NCBI RefSeq assembly: GCF_006459125.1
Contig: NZ_CP041070.1
Location: 2,952,923 to 3,016,922, forward strand
Source: Halarcobacter anaerophilus
GTDB taxonomy: Bacteria; Campylobacterota; Campylobacteria; Campylobacterales; Arcobacteraceae
Direction of reading: 5' to 3'
DNA length: 64,000 bases
In this document: positions 8,394-17,651 of the stretch, one piece after another
Numbering within the stretch: position 1 is the first letter of the stretch
Layout: each line of letters starts with the position of its first letter
The notes under the pieces: model-generated
What the model saw: the letters and a program-made list of their open reading frames with translations, nothing else
Database searches by the model: none
Told to the model about the DNA's origin: nothing
Position numbers and translations under genes: made by a program

Positions 8394-9757
8394 TTGAGTC
8401 CTAAAACCTCAAATTGAAAATACCAAATAGCTATTGATACACAATAACCAAGTAAAATCGTCCAAGCATATTTCATATGAGAACTAAAAGTATAAATTCC
8501 TTTTAGTTTTCCCATTACTCCAACACCTGCGGCACTACCAAAAGAGATTAAAGAACCTCCGATACCTGCTGTTAGAGTTACTAACATCCAGTTTGAAAGA
8601 TCCATATCCGGATTTGCTTTTAAAATTGCAGACATAACAGGAACGTTATCTACAACAGCGGATAAAAATCCAACAGCTATATTAGACATTGTAGGTCCTA
8701 AATGCTGCGGTTCGTAAACTATTGAAGCAAGTGTTAGCCAACCTACAAAATATAAAGCCCCAACGGCAGCTAGGATACCGAAGAAAAACATTAAAGTATT
8801 GTTTTCTATTTTTGCCATTGAAGCAAAAACATTAAAGTGATCTTTACCGAACTTTTTACTAAGTTTAAATGAATGCACTTTAAGAAGTACGAGCCCAAAC
8901 ATCATACCCCACATTGCAGGGAAATCTAAAACTTGATGAGATAAAACGGCACAAGCAATTGTAACAACACCTAAAACTATTACTTCTTTTGCTCCCTCTT
9001 TCATTTTTGGTTTTAACTCTTTTTTAGCATCAAATTCAGGTTTGCTTCTTGGAACAAATCTTGATAATAAAAAGGCTGTTACAAGATACCCTAAAATTGA
9101 AGAAGGGAAAAGAAATAGGAAATCAACAAAATGTCCTTTTCCTGCTGTCCAAGCCATAAGTGTAGTAATATCTCCAAAAGGTGACCAAGCCCCGCCTGCA
9201 TTTGCTGCAACAACAATATTTATTGCCCCCGGAACTAAAAACTCTTTTTTATTTTTATCAATTGTGATTAAAACTGTTGATAAAATAAGAGCCGTAGTTA
9301 AGTTATCTGCAATAGGTGAGATAAAAAATGCCAGAAATCCCGTTGCCCAGAAAAGTTTTCTATAAGTATAACCTTTTGAAATAAGACTATATTTTAAACT
9401 GTCGAAAACTCCCATATCAATTAAGGATTCAATATAAGTCATAGCAACAAAAAGGAAAAAGAAAATTTCTGCAATTTCTAAGATAACTCTTTCCGCTTCA
9501 TTGTGTACCAAATGAATATCTAAATCATTCAAACCGTAATAAACGGCAATCATTAAAAAAGTAAAAATACCTATAAAAAGTGCAGGTACTGATTTGTCAA
9601 TATGATATTTCTCTTCATTTGCAATAAAATAATACCCTACAACGAATATTAACAAGGTAGCCAGACCAACCCAAGAAGTAGTTAAATCCGGATTCTCAAA
9701 CTCATTGGCAAAACAGGCAGTGCCTAGTAATCCCAAAAAAGATAAAATTTTGATCAT
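8390..9757 (-). CDS. nhaD: NhaD-type Na+/H+ antiporter
   Basis: 455 residues with about 11-12 hydrophobic helices after a leader-like N terminus. NhaD-type signatures include FISPIADNLTTALILSTV, NIVVAANAGGAWSPFGDITTLM and SAVVDNVPVMSAI, where polar and acidic residues sit inside helices. The family exchanges cytoplasmic Na+ (or Li+) for protons and is typical of marine and haloalkaline bacteria. AGGAG lies 5 bases before the ATG. It is 11 bases downstream of the Bcr-like exporter, so it may be cotranscribed with marR and the exporter. Confidence 0.9.
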   Translation of the reverse strand: MIKILSFLGLLGTACFANEFENPDLTTSWVGLATLLIFVVGYYFIANEEKYHIDKSVPALFIGIFTFLMIAVYYGLNDLDIHLVHNEAERVILEIAEIFFFLFVAMTYIESLIDMGVFDSLKYSLISKGYTYRKLFWATGFLAFFISPIADNLTTALILSTVLITIDKNKKEFLVPGAINIVVAANAGGAWSPFGDITTLMAWTAGKGHFVDFLFLFPSSILGYLVTAFLLSRFVPRSKPEFDAKKELKPKMKEGAKEVIVLGVVTIACAVLSHQVLDFPAMWGMMFGLVLLKVHSFKLSKKFGKDHFNVFASMAKIENNTLMFFFGILAAVGALYFVGWLTLASIVYEPQHLGPTMSNIAVGFLSAVVDNVPVMSAILKANPDMDLSNWMLVTLTAGIGGSLISFGSAAGVGVMGKLKGIYTFSSHMKYAWTILLGYCVSIAIWYFQFEVLGLN

Positions 9758-9768
9758 AAATTCTCCTA

Positions 9769-10920
9769 TTATTTATAAGTTCTTATAATTAAAAAAGCAA
9801 TTATTGAAATAAGTGTTATACTAACTCCTATTGCTAAAAAAGAGTTAGAGTGAAAAACAAGTGCAATTGAAGATATAATTGCCCCTAAACCAAACTGTAA
9901 AACTCCCACTACTCCCGAAGCTACTCCCGCATTTTGGGAGAAGTGTTCAAGAGCAAGTGCCATACAGTTACCGAAAACAAAAGCCATCATACTCATGTAA
10001 GTTGCCATTAAAATCATTATTATCGTTAATGAAGGCTCATTATAATTTATTATCCATACAACTCCTGTAATAATTTGAATAAGAAGACTATACTTAACCA
10101 AATCGATTGGATTAAATTTTTTTAAAAACTCTATATTTACTTTTATCATTCCTATTAAAATTATAAAATTAAATCCAAAAAACAAAGGAAAATAATCAGT
10201 CGAGATTTTAAAATATTCTATATATATAAAAGAGGATTTTGCAATAAAAATAAAGAACCCCGAAAAGCCCAAAGCCAAAGTTAACATAGCTTTCATTGCC
10301 GTTTTATGGGTTAATACCATTTTATATGATTGATAAATACTCTGCTTTACGTAAGTATAACTCTCATCTAAATCTTTATATATTAAAAATGCCGTAAACA
10401 AAGCATATAAAGTAAGATATAAAAATACAGCCTGCCATGAAAAAAAGTGTATTATTAAAGAGCCTATTGCAGGAGCTATAAGAGGAGCAATACTTCTAAT
10501 AGTTCCAATCAAAGAGAATACTTTGGCTGCTTCCGTTCCGTGAAATTTGTCCCTTACTACTGCCATTGCATTTACGACTACAATTCCGCCGAAGATTGCT
10601 TCAAAAAATCTATATAACCACAACTCATAAATAGTTGAACTAAAAATCATTATAAAACTAAAAAAAGCAAAACCCATAAGTCCGAAAAGTGAGCTTTTTC
10701 TTCTTCCTATTCTGTCTGAAATGGGACCGCCGAATATTTGTCCTATTGAAAATCCAATTAAAAATATAGATAAAGTTAATTCAATTTTTTCAATAGTTAC
10801 ATTAAAATCACTTGCTATTTCGGGAATTGAGGGTATGTAAGTATCTGTTGCAATGGGTGCAACCGAAGAGAGAATCGATAATAATACTATAAGATAAATA
10901 TGATTTACTGCTTTTTTCAT
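9769..10920 (-). CDS. Bcr/CflA-family MFS drug exporter
   Basis: 383 residues, 12 predicted helices. The N-terminal TDTYIPSIPEIASDF and the loop motif GGPISDRIGRRKSS (MFS motif A) place it in the Bcr/CflA drug:H+ antiporter group. SIAPLIAPAIGS is the motif C-like antiporter signature of the fifth helix. It begins immediately after the stop codon of the MarR regulator, so the two are translationally linked and the exporter is probably derepressed when MarR binds its ligand. The substrate is unknown. Confidence 0.9.
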   Translation of the reverse strand: MKKAVNHIYLIVLLSILSSVAPIATDTYIPSIPEIASDFNVTIEKIELTLSIFLIGFSIGQIFGGPISDRIGRRKSSLFGLMGFAFFSFIMIFSSTIYELWLYRFFEAIFGGIVVVNAMAVVRDKFHGTEAAKVFSLIGTIRSIAPLIAPAIGSLIIHFFSWQAVFLYLTLYALFTAFLIYKDLDESYTYVKQSIYQSYKMVLTHKTAMKAMLTLALGFSGFFIFIAKSSFIYIEYFKISTDYFPLFFGFNFIILIGMIKVNIEFLKKFNPIDLVKYSLLIQIITGVVWIINYNEPSLTIIMILMATYMSMMAFVFGNCMALALEHFSQNAGVASGVVGVLQFGLGAIISSIALVFHSNSFLAIGVSITLISIIAFLIIRTYK

Positions 10921-11352
10921 CTACTCTTCTTTTAATGAACTTAAAAGCTTGTTTAAGAGTTTAAAGAGTTGTTCTTCTTCCTCTTTAGAGAGTTTAGAAG
11001 ACAAACTCTCTCTAAAAGATTTTACGGTATAAGAACTCTTTTCTAAAACTTCTTCTCCCAAAGCTGTTAATTTTATCAAATTTGTTCTTTTATCCAGGCT
11101 TTTTTCATCTCTTTTTATATAACCTTTTGATTCTAAAGCTCTAAGAGTTCTACTTATTGTTGTTTTATCTTTTGCCAAAACTTTTGCTATTTTTGTCTGA
11201 TTTACGCTTTTTCTGTTTTTTATAAATTCTAAAGTGATTCTTTGTTCGATTGCAATATCAAAGGGTTGTAAAACTTGATTAAAAGAACTATTTAATAAAT
11301 TTGCTGTTTGATTTACTTTAAATAAAATTGATTTATCTAACTCTGCTCTCAT
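10921..11352 (-). CDS. MarR-family transcriptional regulator
   Basis: 143 residues. The winged helix-turn-helix is at ~45-105 (VNQTKIAKVLAKDKTTISRTLRALESKGYIKRDE, wing KSLDKRTNLIKLT), with flanking dimerisation helices. It is the first gene of an operon with the MFS exporter. Two 12-bp palindromes lie 13-39 bases before its start, so it most likely represses its own operon and is released by a small aromatic or drug-like ligand. Redox sensing through cysteine is excluded: I see no Cys in the protein. Confidence 0.9.
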   Translation of the reverse strand: MRAELDKSILFKVNQTANLLNSSFNQVLQPFDIAIEQRITLEFIKNRKSVNQTKIAKVLAKDKTTISRTLRALESKGYIKRDEKSLDKRTNLIKLTALGEEVLEKSSYTVKSFRESLSSKLSKEEEEQLFKLLNKLLSSLKEE

Positions 11353-11364
11353 TCATTCCCTTTA

Positions 11365-11391
11365 TTGTATATACAACTATTGCATACACAA
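11365..11391 (-). promoter_or_regulatory. Paired MarR operator palindromes
   Basis: A perfect 12-bp palindrome TTGTATATACAA (11365-11376) is followed 15 bases later, start to start, by the near-palindrome TTGCATACACAA (11380-11391). They lie directly upstream of marR. TTGTAT-type half-sites are common in MarR operators. Binding by this MarR is inferred from position. Confidence 0.65.
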
Positions 11392-11530
11392 CCTTATTTT
11401 TTCATAAATATTTTATACTAAAAAGTCGATTTTTCATATTTTTTACCCTACAAAACTAATCTAAAGTATTTTACTATAGATTATATATAGCCCTTATAAT
11501 AAGGCTTTTTATAAAATATTATTAAACTAC

Positions 11531-11559
11531 TTGACATTATAAGAAAATTAGTATACAAT
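11531..11559 (+). promoter_or_regulatory. Sigma-70 promoter for the sulfur assimilation cluster
   Basis: TTGACA (11531-11536), a 17-base spacer and TACAAT (11554-11559). This is an unusually complete -35/-10 pair for this genome. Predicted start of transcription is near 11566, leaving a leader of about 37 bases before metY. It is the likely target of the Rrf2 regulator encoded second in the cluster. Confidence 0.65.
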
Positions 11560-11602
11560 TTCACTCAATTAGATATATGAAATTAATCAAAAGGAAAAAT
11601 TT

Positions 11603-12871
11603 ATGCAAAAAGAGACTATTGCAGTACATGGAGGATATAACAATAAAGAGGGATGGGGGACAATGAATGTTCCTATTGCTCAAACTACTGCATTTGCATT
11701 TAGAGATGCTGAACATGCTGCAAATCTATTTGCTCTAAAAGAGTTGGGGTCTATTTATTCAAGATTAACAAACCCGACAACAGATATTTTAGAACAAAGA
11801 TTTGCCCAATTAGAAGGCGGTGCCGGAGCACTTTGCGTAGCAAGCGGTCAAGCGGCAATTTTTTATGCGATTGCAAATGTGGCTCAAGCAGGAGATAATG
11901 TCTTAATTTCCGATAAACTTTACGGCGGAGCAGTTACACTTTTAACTCACTCTTTAAAAAGATTTGGAATAAGTGCAAAAATATTTAAAAGCGAAGATGC
12001 TTCTAATTTGGAGGAGCAAATTGATGAAAATACAAAAGCAATCTTTTTTGAATCTTTATCAAATCCGCAAATAGCTGTAGCAGATGTGGAAAAAATTGTA
12101 GAGATTGCAAAAAGAAACGGTGTTTTAACAATTTGTGACAATACAGTTGCAAGTGCTTGGCTTTTTAATCCTATTAAATGGGGAGTTGATATTGTTGTTC
12201 ACTCAACTTCAAAATATACAAACGGTCAAGGAAGTGCAATCGGGGGAGTTATTATAGAAAGAGACGGCTTGGCTGATTTTTTCAAACAAAACAGCAAAAG
12301 ATACCCTCATTTTAATGAACCTGATGAGTCATACCACGGTCTGGTTTATACGGAAGTTCCTCTTCCAAACTTTACTTTAAGAGCAAGACTTGCTTTATTA
12401 AGAGATTTTGGAGCAGCACAATCTCCACATAATTCATGGTTACTCTTGCAAACAATCGAGACATTGGATATTAGAATGGATAAACATTCAAACTCTGCTT
12501 TAGAAGTTGCTAAATTTTTAGAAACACACCCTAAAGTAAAATCGGTAAATTATCCGGGATTAGAATCAAGTGTTTACCATGAAAAAGCACAAAAATATTT
12601 CAAAGACGGAAAAGCTTCAGGGTTAATCTCTTTTGAAGTAGAAGATTTTGATGCAGCAAAAAAAGTTATTGACAGTGCAAAACTGTTTAGTGTAGTCGTA
12701 AATATAGGAGACAGTAAGTCTTTAATAGTACACCCTGCTTCTACAACCCATTCTCAAATGAATGAAAAAGAGTTAAAAGAAGCAGGAATAAATCCTACAA
12801 CAATCAGACTCTCAATAGGTTTGGAAAATCCTATTGATTTGGTTGAGGATTTAAAACAAGCTTTAGAATAA
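11603..12871 (+). CDS. metY: O-acetylhomoserine sulfhydrylase
   Basis: 422 residues, the usual length for MetY. A Cys/Met-metabolism PLP fold with the cofactor-binding lysine in VHSTSKYTNGQGSAIGG; the N-terminal VHGGYNNKEGWGTMNVPIAQTTAF and YSRLTNPTTDILEQRFAQLEGG are typical of OAH sulfhydrylases. It makes homocysteine from O-acetylhomoserine and sulfide in the cytoplasm, consuming the sulfide made by the sulfite reductase encoded last in this cluster. AAAGGA precedes the ATG. It is first in the run metY-Rrf2-cysK. Confidence 0.93.
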   Translation: MQKETIAVHGGYNNKEGWGTMNVPIAQTTAFAFRDAEHAANLFALKELGSIYSRLTNPTTDILEQRFAQLEGGAGALCVASGQAAIFYAIANVAQAGDNVLISDKLYGGAVTLLTHSLKRFGISAKIFKSEDASNLEEQIDENTKAIFFESLSNPQIAVADVEKIVEIAKRNGVLTICDNTVASAWLFNPIKWGVDIVVHSTSKYTNGQGSAIGGVIIERDGLADFFKQNSKRYPHFNEPDESYHGLVYTEVPLPNFTLRARLALLRDFGAAQSPHNSWLLLQTIETLDIRMDKHSNSALEVAKFLETHPKVKSVNYPGLESSVYHEKAQKYFKDGKASGLISFEVEDFDAAKKVIDSAKLFSVVVNIGDSKSLIVHPASTTHSQMNEKELKEAGINPTTIRLSIGLENPIDLVEDLKQALE

Positions 12872-12879
12872 GGAGTAAA

Positions 12880-13293
12880 ATGCCGTTAATTTCCACAAAA
12901 GGTGCATACGGTTTAACAGCCATGTATGAGTTAAGTAAGCATAAAGAGGATACTCCTTTACAAATAAAAGAGATATCTTCAAATGCAAATATTCCTCAAA
13001 ACTACCTAGAACAGCTTCTAAGTAAACTTAGACGTGCAGGTTTGGTAGAGAGTATTAGAGGAGCAAAAGGCGGATATATCTTAGCTAGAAAACCTGAAGA
13101 GATCATAGTAAAAGATATATTAATTGCCCTGGAAGGGGATTTGAAAATCTTAGACAAAAGGACAGATAACCCTGTTTTAAATATGTTCTTTCTAGAGGCA
13201 AAAGAGAATATGAAAAAATTATTTGAGATAAGTCTTGCTCAGTTAAACGAGTATCAAGACAAATACAACCAAGTATTACATTATAATATATAA
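12880..13293 (+). CDS. Rrf2-family regulator, CymR-like (no Fe-S cysteines)
   Basis: 137 residues. The N-terminal winged helix (MPLISTKGAYGLTAMYELSK...ISSNANIPQNYLEQLLSKLRRAGLVESIRGAKGGYIL) is classic Rrf2. The protein contains no cysteine at all, so it cannot ligate a [2Fe-2S] cluster as IscR or NsrR do. This places it with CymR-like members. In Bacillus and Staphylococcus CymR represses cysteine-metabolism genes when complexed with CysK, the O-acetylserine sensor. Here cysK starts 15 bases downstream and metY ends 8 bases upstream. Its role as the sulfur regulator is inferred from this context. Confidence 0.88.
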   Translation: MPLISTKGAYGLTAMYELSKHKEDTPLQIKEISSNANIPQNYLEQLLSKLRRAGLVESIRGAKGGYILARKPEEIIVKDILIALEGDLKILDKRTDNPVLNMFFLEAKENMKKLFEISLAQLNEYQDKYNQVLHYNI

Positions 13294-13308
13294 ATTAAAG
13301 GAGATATG

Positions 13309-14235
13309 ATGAAATTTGCACAAAACGTTACAGAGTTAATAGGAAATACACCCTTAGTTAGATTACAAAAAGCAAGCGAGAAAACAAACGCTACAATTTT
13401 GGGGAAATGTGAATTTATGAACCCGACACATTCTGTAAAAGACAGAATCGGAACAAATATGATAAAAACTGCACTTGAAAAAGGTTTAATCAATGAAGAT
13501 ACTACAATTATTGAACCTACAAGCGGGAATACCGGAATTGCATTAGCTTCTGTTTGTGCGGGACTTGGAATAAAACTTGTTCTTACAATGCCAAGTTCAA
13601 TGAGTATCGAAAGAAGAAAACTTCTTAAAGCTTTTGGGGCACAACTTGTATTAACTGAACCTGAAAAAGGGATGAAAGGAGCTATTGATAAAGCTAATGA
13701 ATTAGCTGAAGATACACCGAACTCTTTTATACCTCAGCAGTTTGCAAATGAAGCAAATCCCGATATTCACAGAAAAACAACTGCAAAAGAGATTTTAAAA
13801 GATACAGACGGAAAAGTTGATATTTTTATTGCAGCTGTGGGAACAGGTGGGTCACTTACAGGAACAGGTGAAATTTTAAAAGAGCAAAATCCTAATATTG
13901 AGATTATAGCTGTAGAACCTGATGCTTCTCCTGTTTTAAGCGGAGGAAAACCTGGACCTCATAAAATTCAAGGTATTGGTGCGGGATTTGTTCCTGATGT
14001 TTTAAATACAAAACTTTACAATGAAGTAATAACAGTAAAAAATGAAGATGCAATAAAAACATCTAAAGAGTTGGCAAGAAATGAAGGTTTATTAGTAGGT
14101 ATTAGTGCAGGAGCTAACGTTTATGCAGCAGAACTTGTTGCTTCAAGACCTGAAAATAAAGGTAAAACAATAGTTACTCTACTTTGCGATACAGGAGAGA
14201 GATATCTAAGTTCAGGATTATTTGACGATGAGTAA
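13309..14235 (+). CDS. cysK: Cysteine synthase A
   Basis: 308 residues from the second of two adjacent ATGs (13306 and 13309). AAGGAG ends at 13303, so the second gives the better 5-base spacing. PLP lysine lies in [11 protein letters not shown], the substrate loop is [11 protein letters not shown], the phosphate-binding loop is [10 protein letters not shown], and the C terminus is [17 protein letters not shown]. It makes cysteine from O-acetylserine and sulfide. Lying next to a Cys-free Rrf2 gene, it may also act as that regulator's corepressor, as in Firmicutes. A 7-bp hairpin straddles its stop codon. Confidence 0.94.
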   Translation: MKFAQNVTELIGNTPLVRLQKASEKTNATILGKCEFMNPTHSVKDRIGTNMIKTALEKGLINEDTTIIEPTSGNTGIALASVCAGLGIKLVLTMPSSMSIERRKLLKAFGAQLVLTEPEKGMKGAIDKANELAEDTPNSFIPQQFANEANPDIHRKTTAKEILKDTDGKVDIFIAAVGTGGSLTGTGEILKEQNPNIEIIAVEPDASPVLSGGKPGPHKIQGIGAGFVPDVLNTKLYNEVITVKNEDAIKTSKELARNEGLLVGISAGANVYAAELVASRPENKGKTIVTLLCDTGERYLSSGLFDDE

Positions 14236-14245
14236 AAAACTCATC
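14227..14245 (+). terminator. Weak hairpin over the cysK stop codon
   Basis: GATGAGT-AAAAA-ACTCATC includes the stop codon. The following bases (CTCTTATAAT) are not a U-run, so termination would be partial. A TATAAT at 14250-14255 just after it could be an internal promoter for the DUF2061-cysH genes. Confidence 0.4.
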
Positions 14246-14275
14246 CTCTTATAATCTTTATTAAAAAGAGGAAAT

Positions 14276-14500
14276 ATGGCAGAAAAGGCTTACAGATCTG
14301 TAGTCAAAACTGTCTCATGGCGAACTGTCGGAACTCTTGATACTATGATAATCTCCTATTTTATTACCGGTAATTTAACAATGGCTGCCTCAATAGGTTC
14401 AATAGAAGTATTCACGAAAATGGTACTTTACTATCTGCATGAAAGAGCTTGGAACAAAGTTCCTTTAGGCAAAGTAAAAGAGCCTGATTACCAAATTTAA
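14276..14500 (+). CDS. DUF2061 small membrane protein
   Basis: 74 residues matching DUF2061: AYRSVVKTVSWRTVGTLDTMIISYFITG, then a second hydrophobic stretch (MAASIGSIEVFTKMVLYYLHERAWNKV). Two membrane segments are expected. DUF2061 genes often sit beside cysteine and sulfate assimilation genes, as here between cysK and cysH. A role in sulfate uptake or activation has been suggested from context, but no biochemical function is known to me. AAGAGGAAAT precedes the ATG. It lies 4 bases before cysH. Confidence 0.85.
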   Translation: MAEKAYRSVVKTVSWRTVGTLDTMIISYFITGNLTMAASIGSIEVFTKMVLYYLHERAWNKVPLGKVKEPDYQI

Positions 14501-14504
14501 AAAG

Positions 14505-15209
14505 ATGATATGCATGGAAATTAAGAAATTAAACGAAAAGTTTGCCAATAAAAAGGCAGATGAGATTTTAGAATACTTTTTAAAAGAGTATGGAAGAGAA
14601 GCTGCAATATCAAGCAGTTTAGGTGCAGAAGATCAAGTATTGACGGATATAGCTTTGAAAATTGACAAAAAAGCAAATATCTTTACCCTTGATACGGGAA
14701 GATTACATCCTCAAACCTATGATGTAATGGATGCAACAAATTTAAAATACGGAATAAAAATAAAGATTTTTTTCCCAAAAAACGAAGAGATAGAAAAACT
14801 CTATCAAACACAAGGTGTAAACGGACACTTTGAAAGTATTGAAAATAGAAAAAGATGTTGTAACATAAGAAAGATGGAACCTCTTAAAAGAGCTTTAAAG
14901 CCTTTGAAAGTCTGGATTACGGGACTAAGAGCAGCTCAGAGTGTTACAAGAGCCGATATGCCGATTATTGAGTGGGATGAAAACTTTGAAGTTATAAAAG
15001 TAAATCCTCTTATAAATTGGAGTGAAGATGATGTTTGGAACTATATAAAAACAAACAATGTTCCATATAACAAACTTCATGATGAAGGATACCCAAGCAT
15101 TGGATGTGCCCCTTGTACAAGAGCTATTAAAAAAGGCGAAGATATAAGAGCAGGAAGATGGTGGTGGGAAAACCCCAAACATAAGGAGTGTGGACTACAC
15201 GTAAAATAG
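14505..15209 (+). CDS. cysH: Assimilatory APS/PAPS reductase
   Basis: 234 residues. PP-loop reductase fold (AAISSSLGAEDQVLTDIAL; FTLDTGRLHPQTYDVMD). It has the full cysteine set of [4Fe-4S] APS reductases, KRCCNIRK and GCAPCTR, plus the catalytic C-terminal ECGLH. This favours adenylylsulfate over PAPS as substrate, consistent with no cysC in the cluster. It reduces APS to sulfite with thioredoxin. No good ribosome binding site fits either ATG 14505 or ATG 14514, so the start is uncertain by three residues. Confidence 0.92.
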   Translation: MICMEIKKLNEKFANKKADEILEYFLKEYGREAAISSSLGAEDQVLTDIALKIDKKANIFTLDTGRLHPQTYDVMDATNLKYGIKIKIFFPKNEEIEKLYQTQGVNGHFESIENRKRCCNIRKMEPLKRALKPLKVWITGLRAAQSVTRADMPIIEWDENFEVIKVNPLINWSEDDVWNYIKTNNVPYNKLHDEGYPSIGCAPCTRAIKKGEDIRAGRWWWENPKHKECGLHVK

Positions 15210-15226
15210 AAAAATTACTGATGAAA

Positions 15227-15289
15227 TCAAACTTTTAATTTGAAGGATTCAATTTAAAAAAATAGAAGAAGTCAAACTTTTAATTTGAA
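15227..15289 (+). repeat. Imperfect 45-bp tandem duplication upstream of cysD
   Basis: TCAAACTTTTAATTTGAA occurs exactly at 15227-15244 and 15272-15289. The bases after each copy are also related (GGATTC...AAAAAAATAGAA versus ATATTC...AAAAAAATAAAT), so the whole unit of about 45 bases looks duplicated. Each copy contains the inverted repeat TCAAA-N7-TTTGA. It fills the cysH-cysD gap and could be a pair of operator sites or a fortuitous duplication. Confidence 0.75.
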
Positions 15290-15322
15290 ATATTCTAAAA
15301 AAATAAATTAATGGAATGATAA

Positions 15323-16234
15323 ATGATTACTACAGAAAGATTAACGCATTTAAAACAGCTTGAAGCTGAATCTATACATATATTAAGAGAGGTAGTTGCT
15401 GAGTTTGACAACCCGGCTATGCTTTACTCGGTAGGAAAAGACTCTGCGGTGATGTTGCACCTTGCAGTAAAAGCTTTTCACCCCGCAAAACTTCCATTTC
15501 CCCTACTTCATGTGGATACAACCTGGAAATTCAAAGAGATGATTGAGTTTAGAGACCAAAGGGCAAAAGAGCTAGGTTTTGAACTTCTTGTTCATATAAA
15601 CGAAGAGGGAGTAAAACAAGGAATCGGTCCTTTTACACACGGTAGTGCAGTTCACACAGATGTTATGAAAACCCAAGGACTAAAACAAGCTTTAAACAAA
15701 TACAAATTTGATGCAGTTTTTGGAGGAGCTAGAAGGGATGAAGAGAAGAGTCGTGCAAAAGAGAGAATCTACTCATTTAGAGATGAGAAGCATAGATGGG
15801 ACCCTAAAAATCAAAGACCTGAACTTTGGAATATCTATAACTCTAAAATAAAAAAAGGTGAATCAATTAGAGTATTCCCTTTATCAAACTGGACGGAGCT
15901 TGATATTTGGCAATATATCTATTTGGAGCAGATACCTATTGTTCCTCTATACTTTGCAAAACAAAGACCCGTTGTAGTAAGAGACGGAGTAAAAATTCTT
16001 GTTGATGATGACAGATTGCCGCTAAATGAGGGAGAGACTCCTTCTTTAGAGTGGGTTAGATTTAGAACCCTAGGATGTTATCCTTTAACGGGAGCAGTAG
16101 AAAGTCAAGCGCAAAGTTTAACAGATATTATTCAAGAGATGCTTTTAACAAAAACAAGTGAAAGACAAGGAAGAGTAATAGACAACGACAGTGCAGGTTC
16201 AATGGAGAAAAAGAAGATAGAGGGGTATTTTTAA
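15323..16234 (+). CDS. cysD: Sulfate adenylyltransferase subunit 2 (ATP sulfurylase, small)
   Basis: 303 residues, the usual CysD length. PP-loop ATP pyrophosphatase motif [25 protein letters not shown], the [22 protein letters not shown] block, and the C-terminal [32 protein letters not shown]. With CysN it adenylates sulfate to APS. It is separated from cysH by 113 bases containing a tandem duplication, and is followed after 1 base by cysN. Confidence 0.95.
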   Translation: MITTERLTHLKQLEAESIHILREVVAEFDNPAMLYSVGKDSAVMLHLAVKAFHPAKLPFPLLHVDTTWKFKEMIEFRDQRAKELGFELLVHINEEGVKQGIGPFTHGSAVHTDVMKTQGLKQALNKYKFDAVFGGARRDEEKSRAKERIYSFRDEKHRWDPKNQRPELWNIYNSKIKKGESIRVFPLSNWTELDIWQYIYLEQIPIVPLYFAKQRPVVVRDGVKILVDDDRLPLNEGETPSLEWVRFRTLGCYPLTGAVESQAQSLTDIIQEMLLTKTSERQGRVIDNDSAGSMEKKKIEGYF

Positions 16235-16235
16235 G

Positions 16236-17648
16236 ATGTCACACAAAAGCGATAAAATAGCACAAAATATAGAAGAGTATTTAAAAGAGCACGAGAATAA
16301 ACAACTTTTGAGATTTATTACTTGTGGAAGTGTGGATGACGGTAAATCAACACTTATAGGAAGATTGTTGCATGATTCGAAAATGATTTTTGAAGATCAA
16401 TTAGCGGCAATAAAAAACGACTCTAAAAAAAGCGGTACCACAGACAATGAGTTTGATTTGGCTCTTCTTGTTGACGGACTGCAAAGTGAGAGAGAACAAG
16501 GTATCACTATTGATGTGGCATATAGATATTTTTCAACGGATAAAAGAAAATTTATCATAGCAGATACTCCGGGACACGAGCAATATACAAGAAATATGGC
16601 AACGGGAGCATCAACCGCAGATTTAGCAATTATCTTAATAGATGCGAGATACGGGGTGCAAACCCAAACTAGAAGACACTCTTTTATTACAAAATTATTA
16701 GGGATAAAACACCTAATAATAGCCGTAAATAAGATGGATTTATTGGATTTTAGCGAAGAGAGATTTGAAAAGATAAAAAAAGATTATCTAAATTTTGCAA
16801 AAGAGATTGGATTAACACAAGATATAACTTTAATTCCGATTTCTGCACTAAACGGGGACAATGTAGTAAACAGAAGTGAACAATCACCTTGGTTTAAAGG
16901 TGATACTTTGATGAATACTTTGGAAAATATCGAGATTTCAAGCGACAGGGATTTGGAACACTTTAGAATGCCTGTTCAATATGTAAATAGACCGAATCTT
17001 GATTTTAGAGGATTTTGCGGAACCGTTTCAAGCGGAGTTATTAAAAAAGGTGATTCAATTACCGTTTTACCCTCAGGTAAAAGTTCAACCGTAAAAGAGA
17101 TAATAACCTATGACGGGAATTTAGAGTATGCCTATGCACAACAGGCAATAACACTTACTCTAAATGATGAGATTGATATTAGTCGTGGGGATATTTTGGT
17201 AAAAACAGAGGAACAACCTGATATAAGCGATACTTTTGATGTAAATATTGTTTGGATGAGCGAAGAACCTTTGGAAAAAGAGAAATCATATTTTATAAAA
17301 AGAGCTTCAACTTTTACAACAGGAACAGTTGATTCTTTTTATTATAAAAGAGATGTAAATACTTTAGAAAAAGAACAAACAAACAGTTTGCAGTTAAATG
17401 AAATAGCAAAAGCAAAACTCAGTTTAAATCAAAGTATTGCTTATGAAGCTTATGAAAAAAACAAAGCAATGGGCTCTTTTATTATAATTGACAGAATTAC
17501 CAATAATACAGTTGGAGCTGGAATGATTCTTCAAAAAAGTGAAAAAAAGCTTAAAGAAGAGAAGCCTTACAGTGAATTTGAGATTGAATTAAATGCTCTG
17601 ATTAGAAAACATTTCCCACATTGGGAAGCAAAAGATATTTTAGGATAA
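16236..17648 (+). CDS. cysN: Sulfate adenylyltransferase subunit 1 (GTPase)
   Basis: 470 residues. EF-Tu-like GTPase with G1 [11 protein letters not shown]3 DTPGHEQ and G4 [16 protein letters not shown] is the switch I region of the CysN/NodQ group. Two beta-barrel domains follow. There is no C-terminal APS kinase domain, so this is CysN rather than a CysNC fusion. GTP hydrolysis drives APS formation by CysD. It lies in tight order cysD-cysN-sir. Confidence 0.95.
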   Translation: MSHKSDKIAQNIEEYLKEHENKQLLRFITCGSVDDGKSTLIGRLLHDSKMIFEDQLAAIKNDSKKSGTTDNEFDLALLVDGLQSEREQGITIDVAYRYFSTDKRKFIIADTPGHEQYTRNMATGASTADLAIILIDARYGVQTQTRRHSFITKLLGIKHLIIAVNKMDLLDFSEERFEKIKKDYLNFAKEIGLTQDITLIPISALNGDNVVNRSEQSPWFKGDTLMNTLENIEISSDRDLEHFRMPVQYVNRPNLDFRGFCGTVSSGVIKKGDSITVLPSGKSSTVKEIITYDGNLEYAYAQQAITLTLNDEIDISRGDILVKTEEQPDISDTFDVNIVWMSEEPLEKEKSYFIKRASTFTTGTVDSFYYKRDVNTLEKEQTNSLQLNEIAKAKLSLNQSIAYEAYEKNKAMGSFIIIDRITNNTVGAGMILQKSEKKLKEEKPYSEFEIELNALIRKHFPHWEAKDILG

Positions 17649-17651
17649 GTT

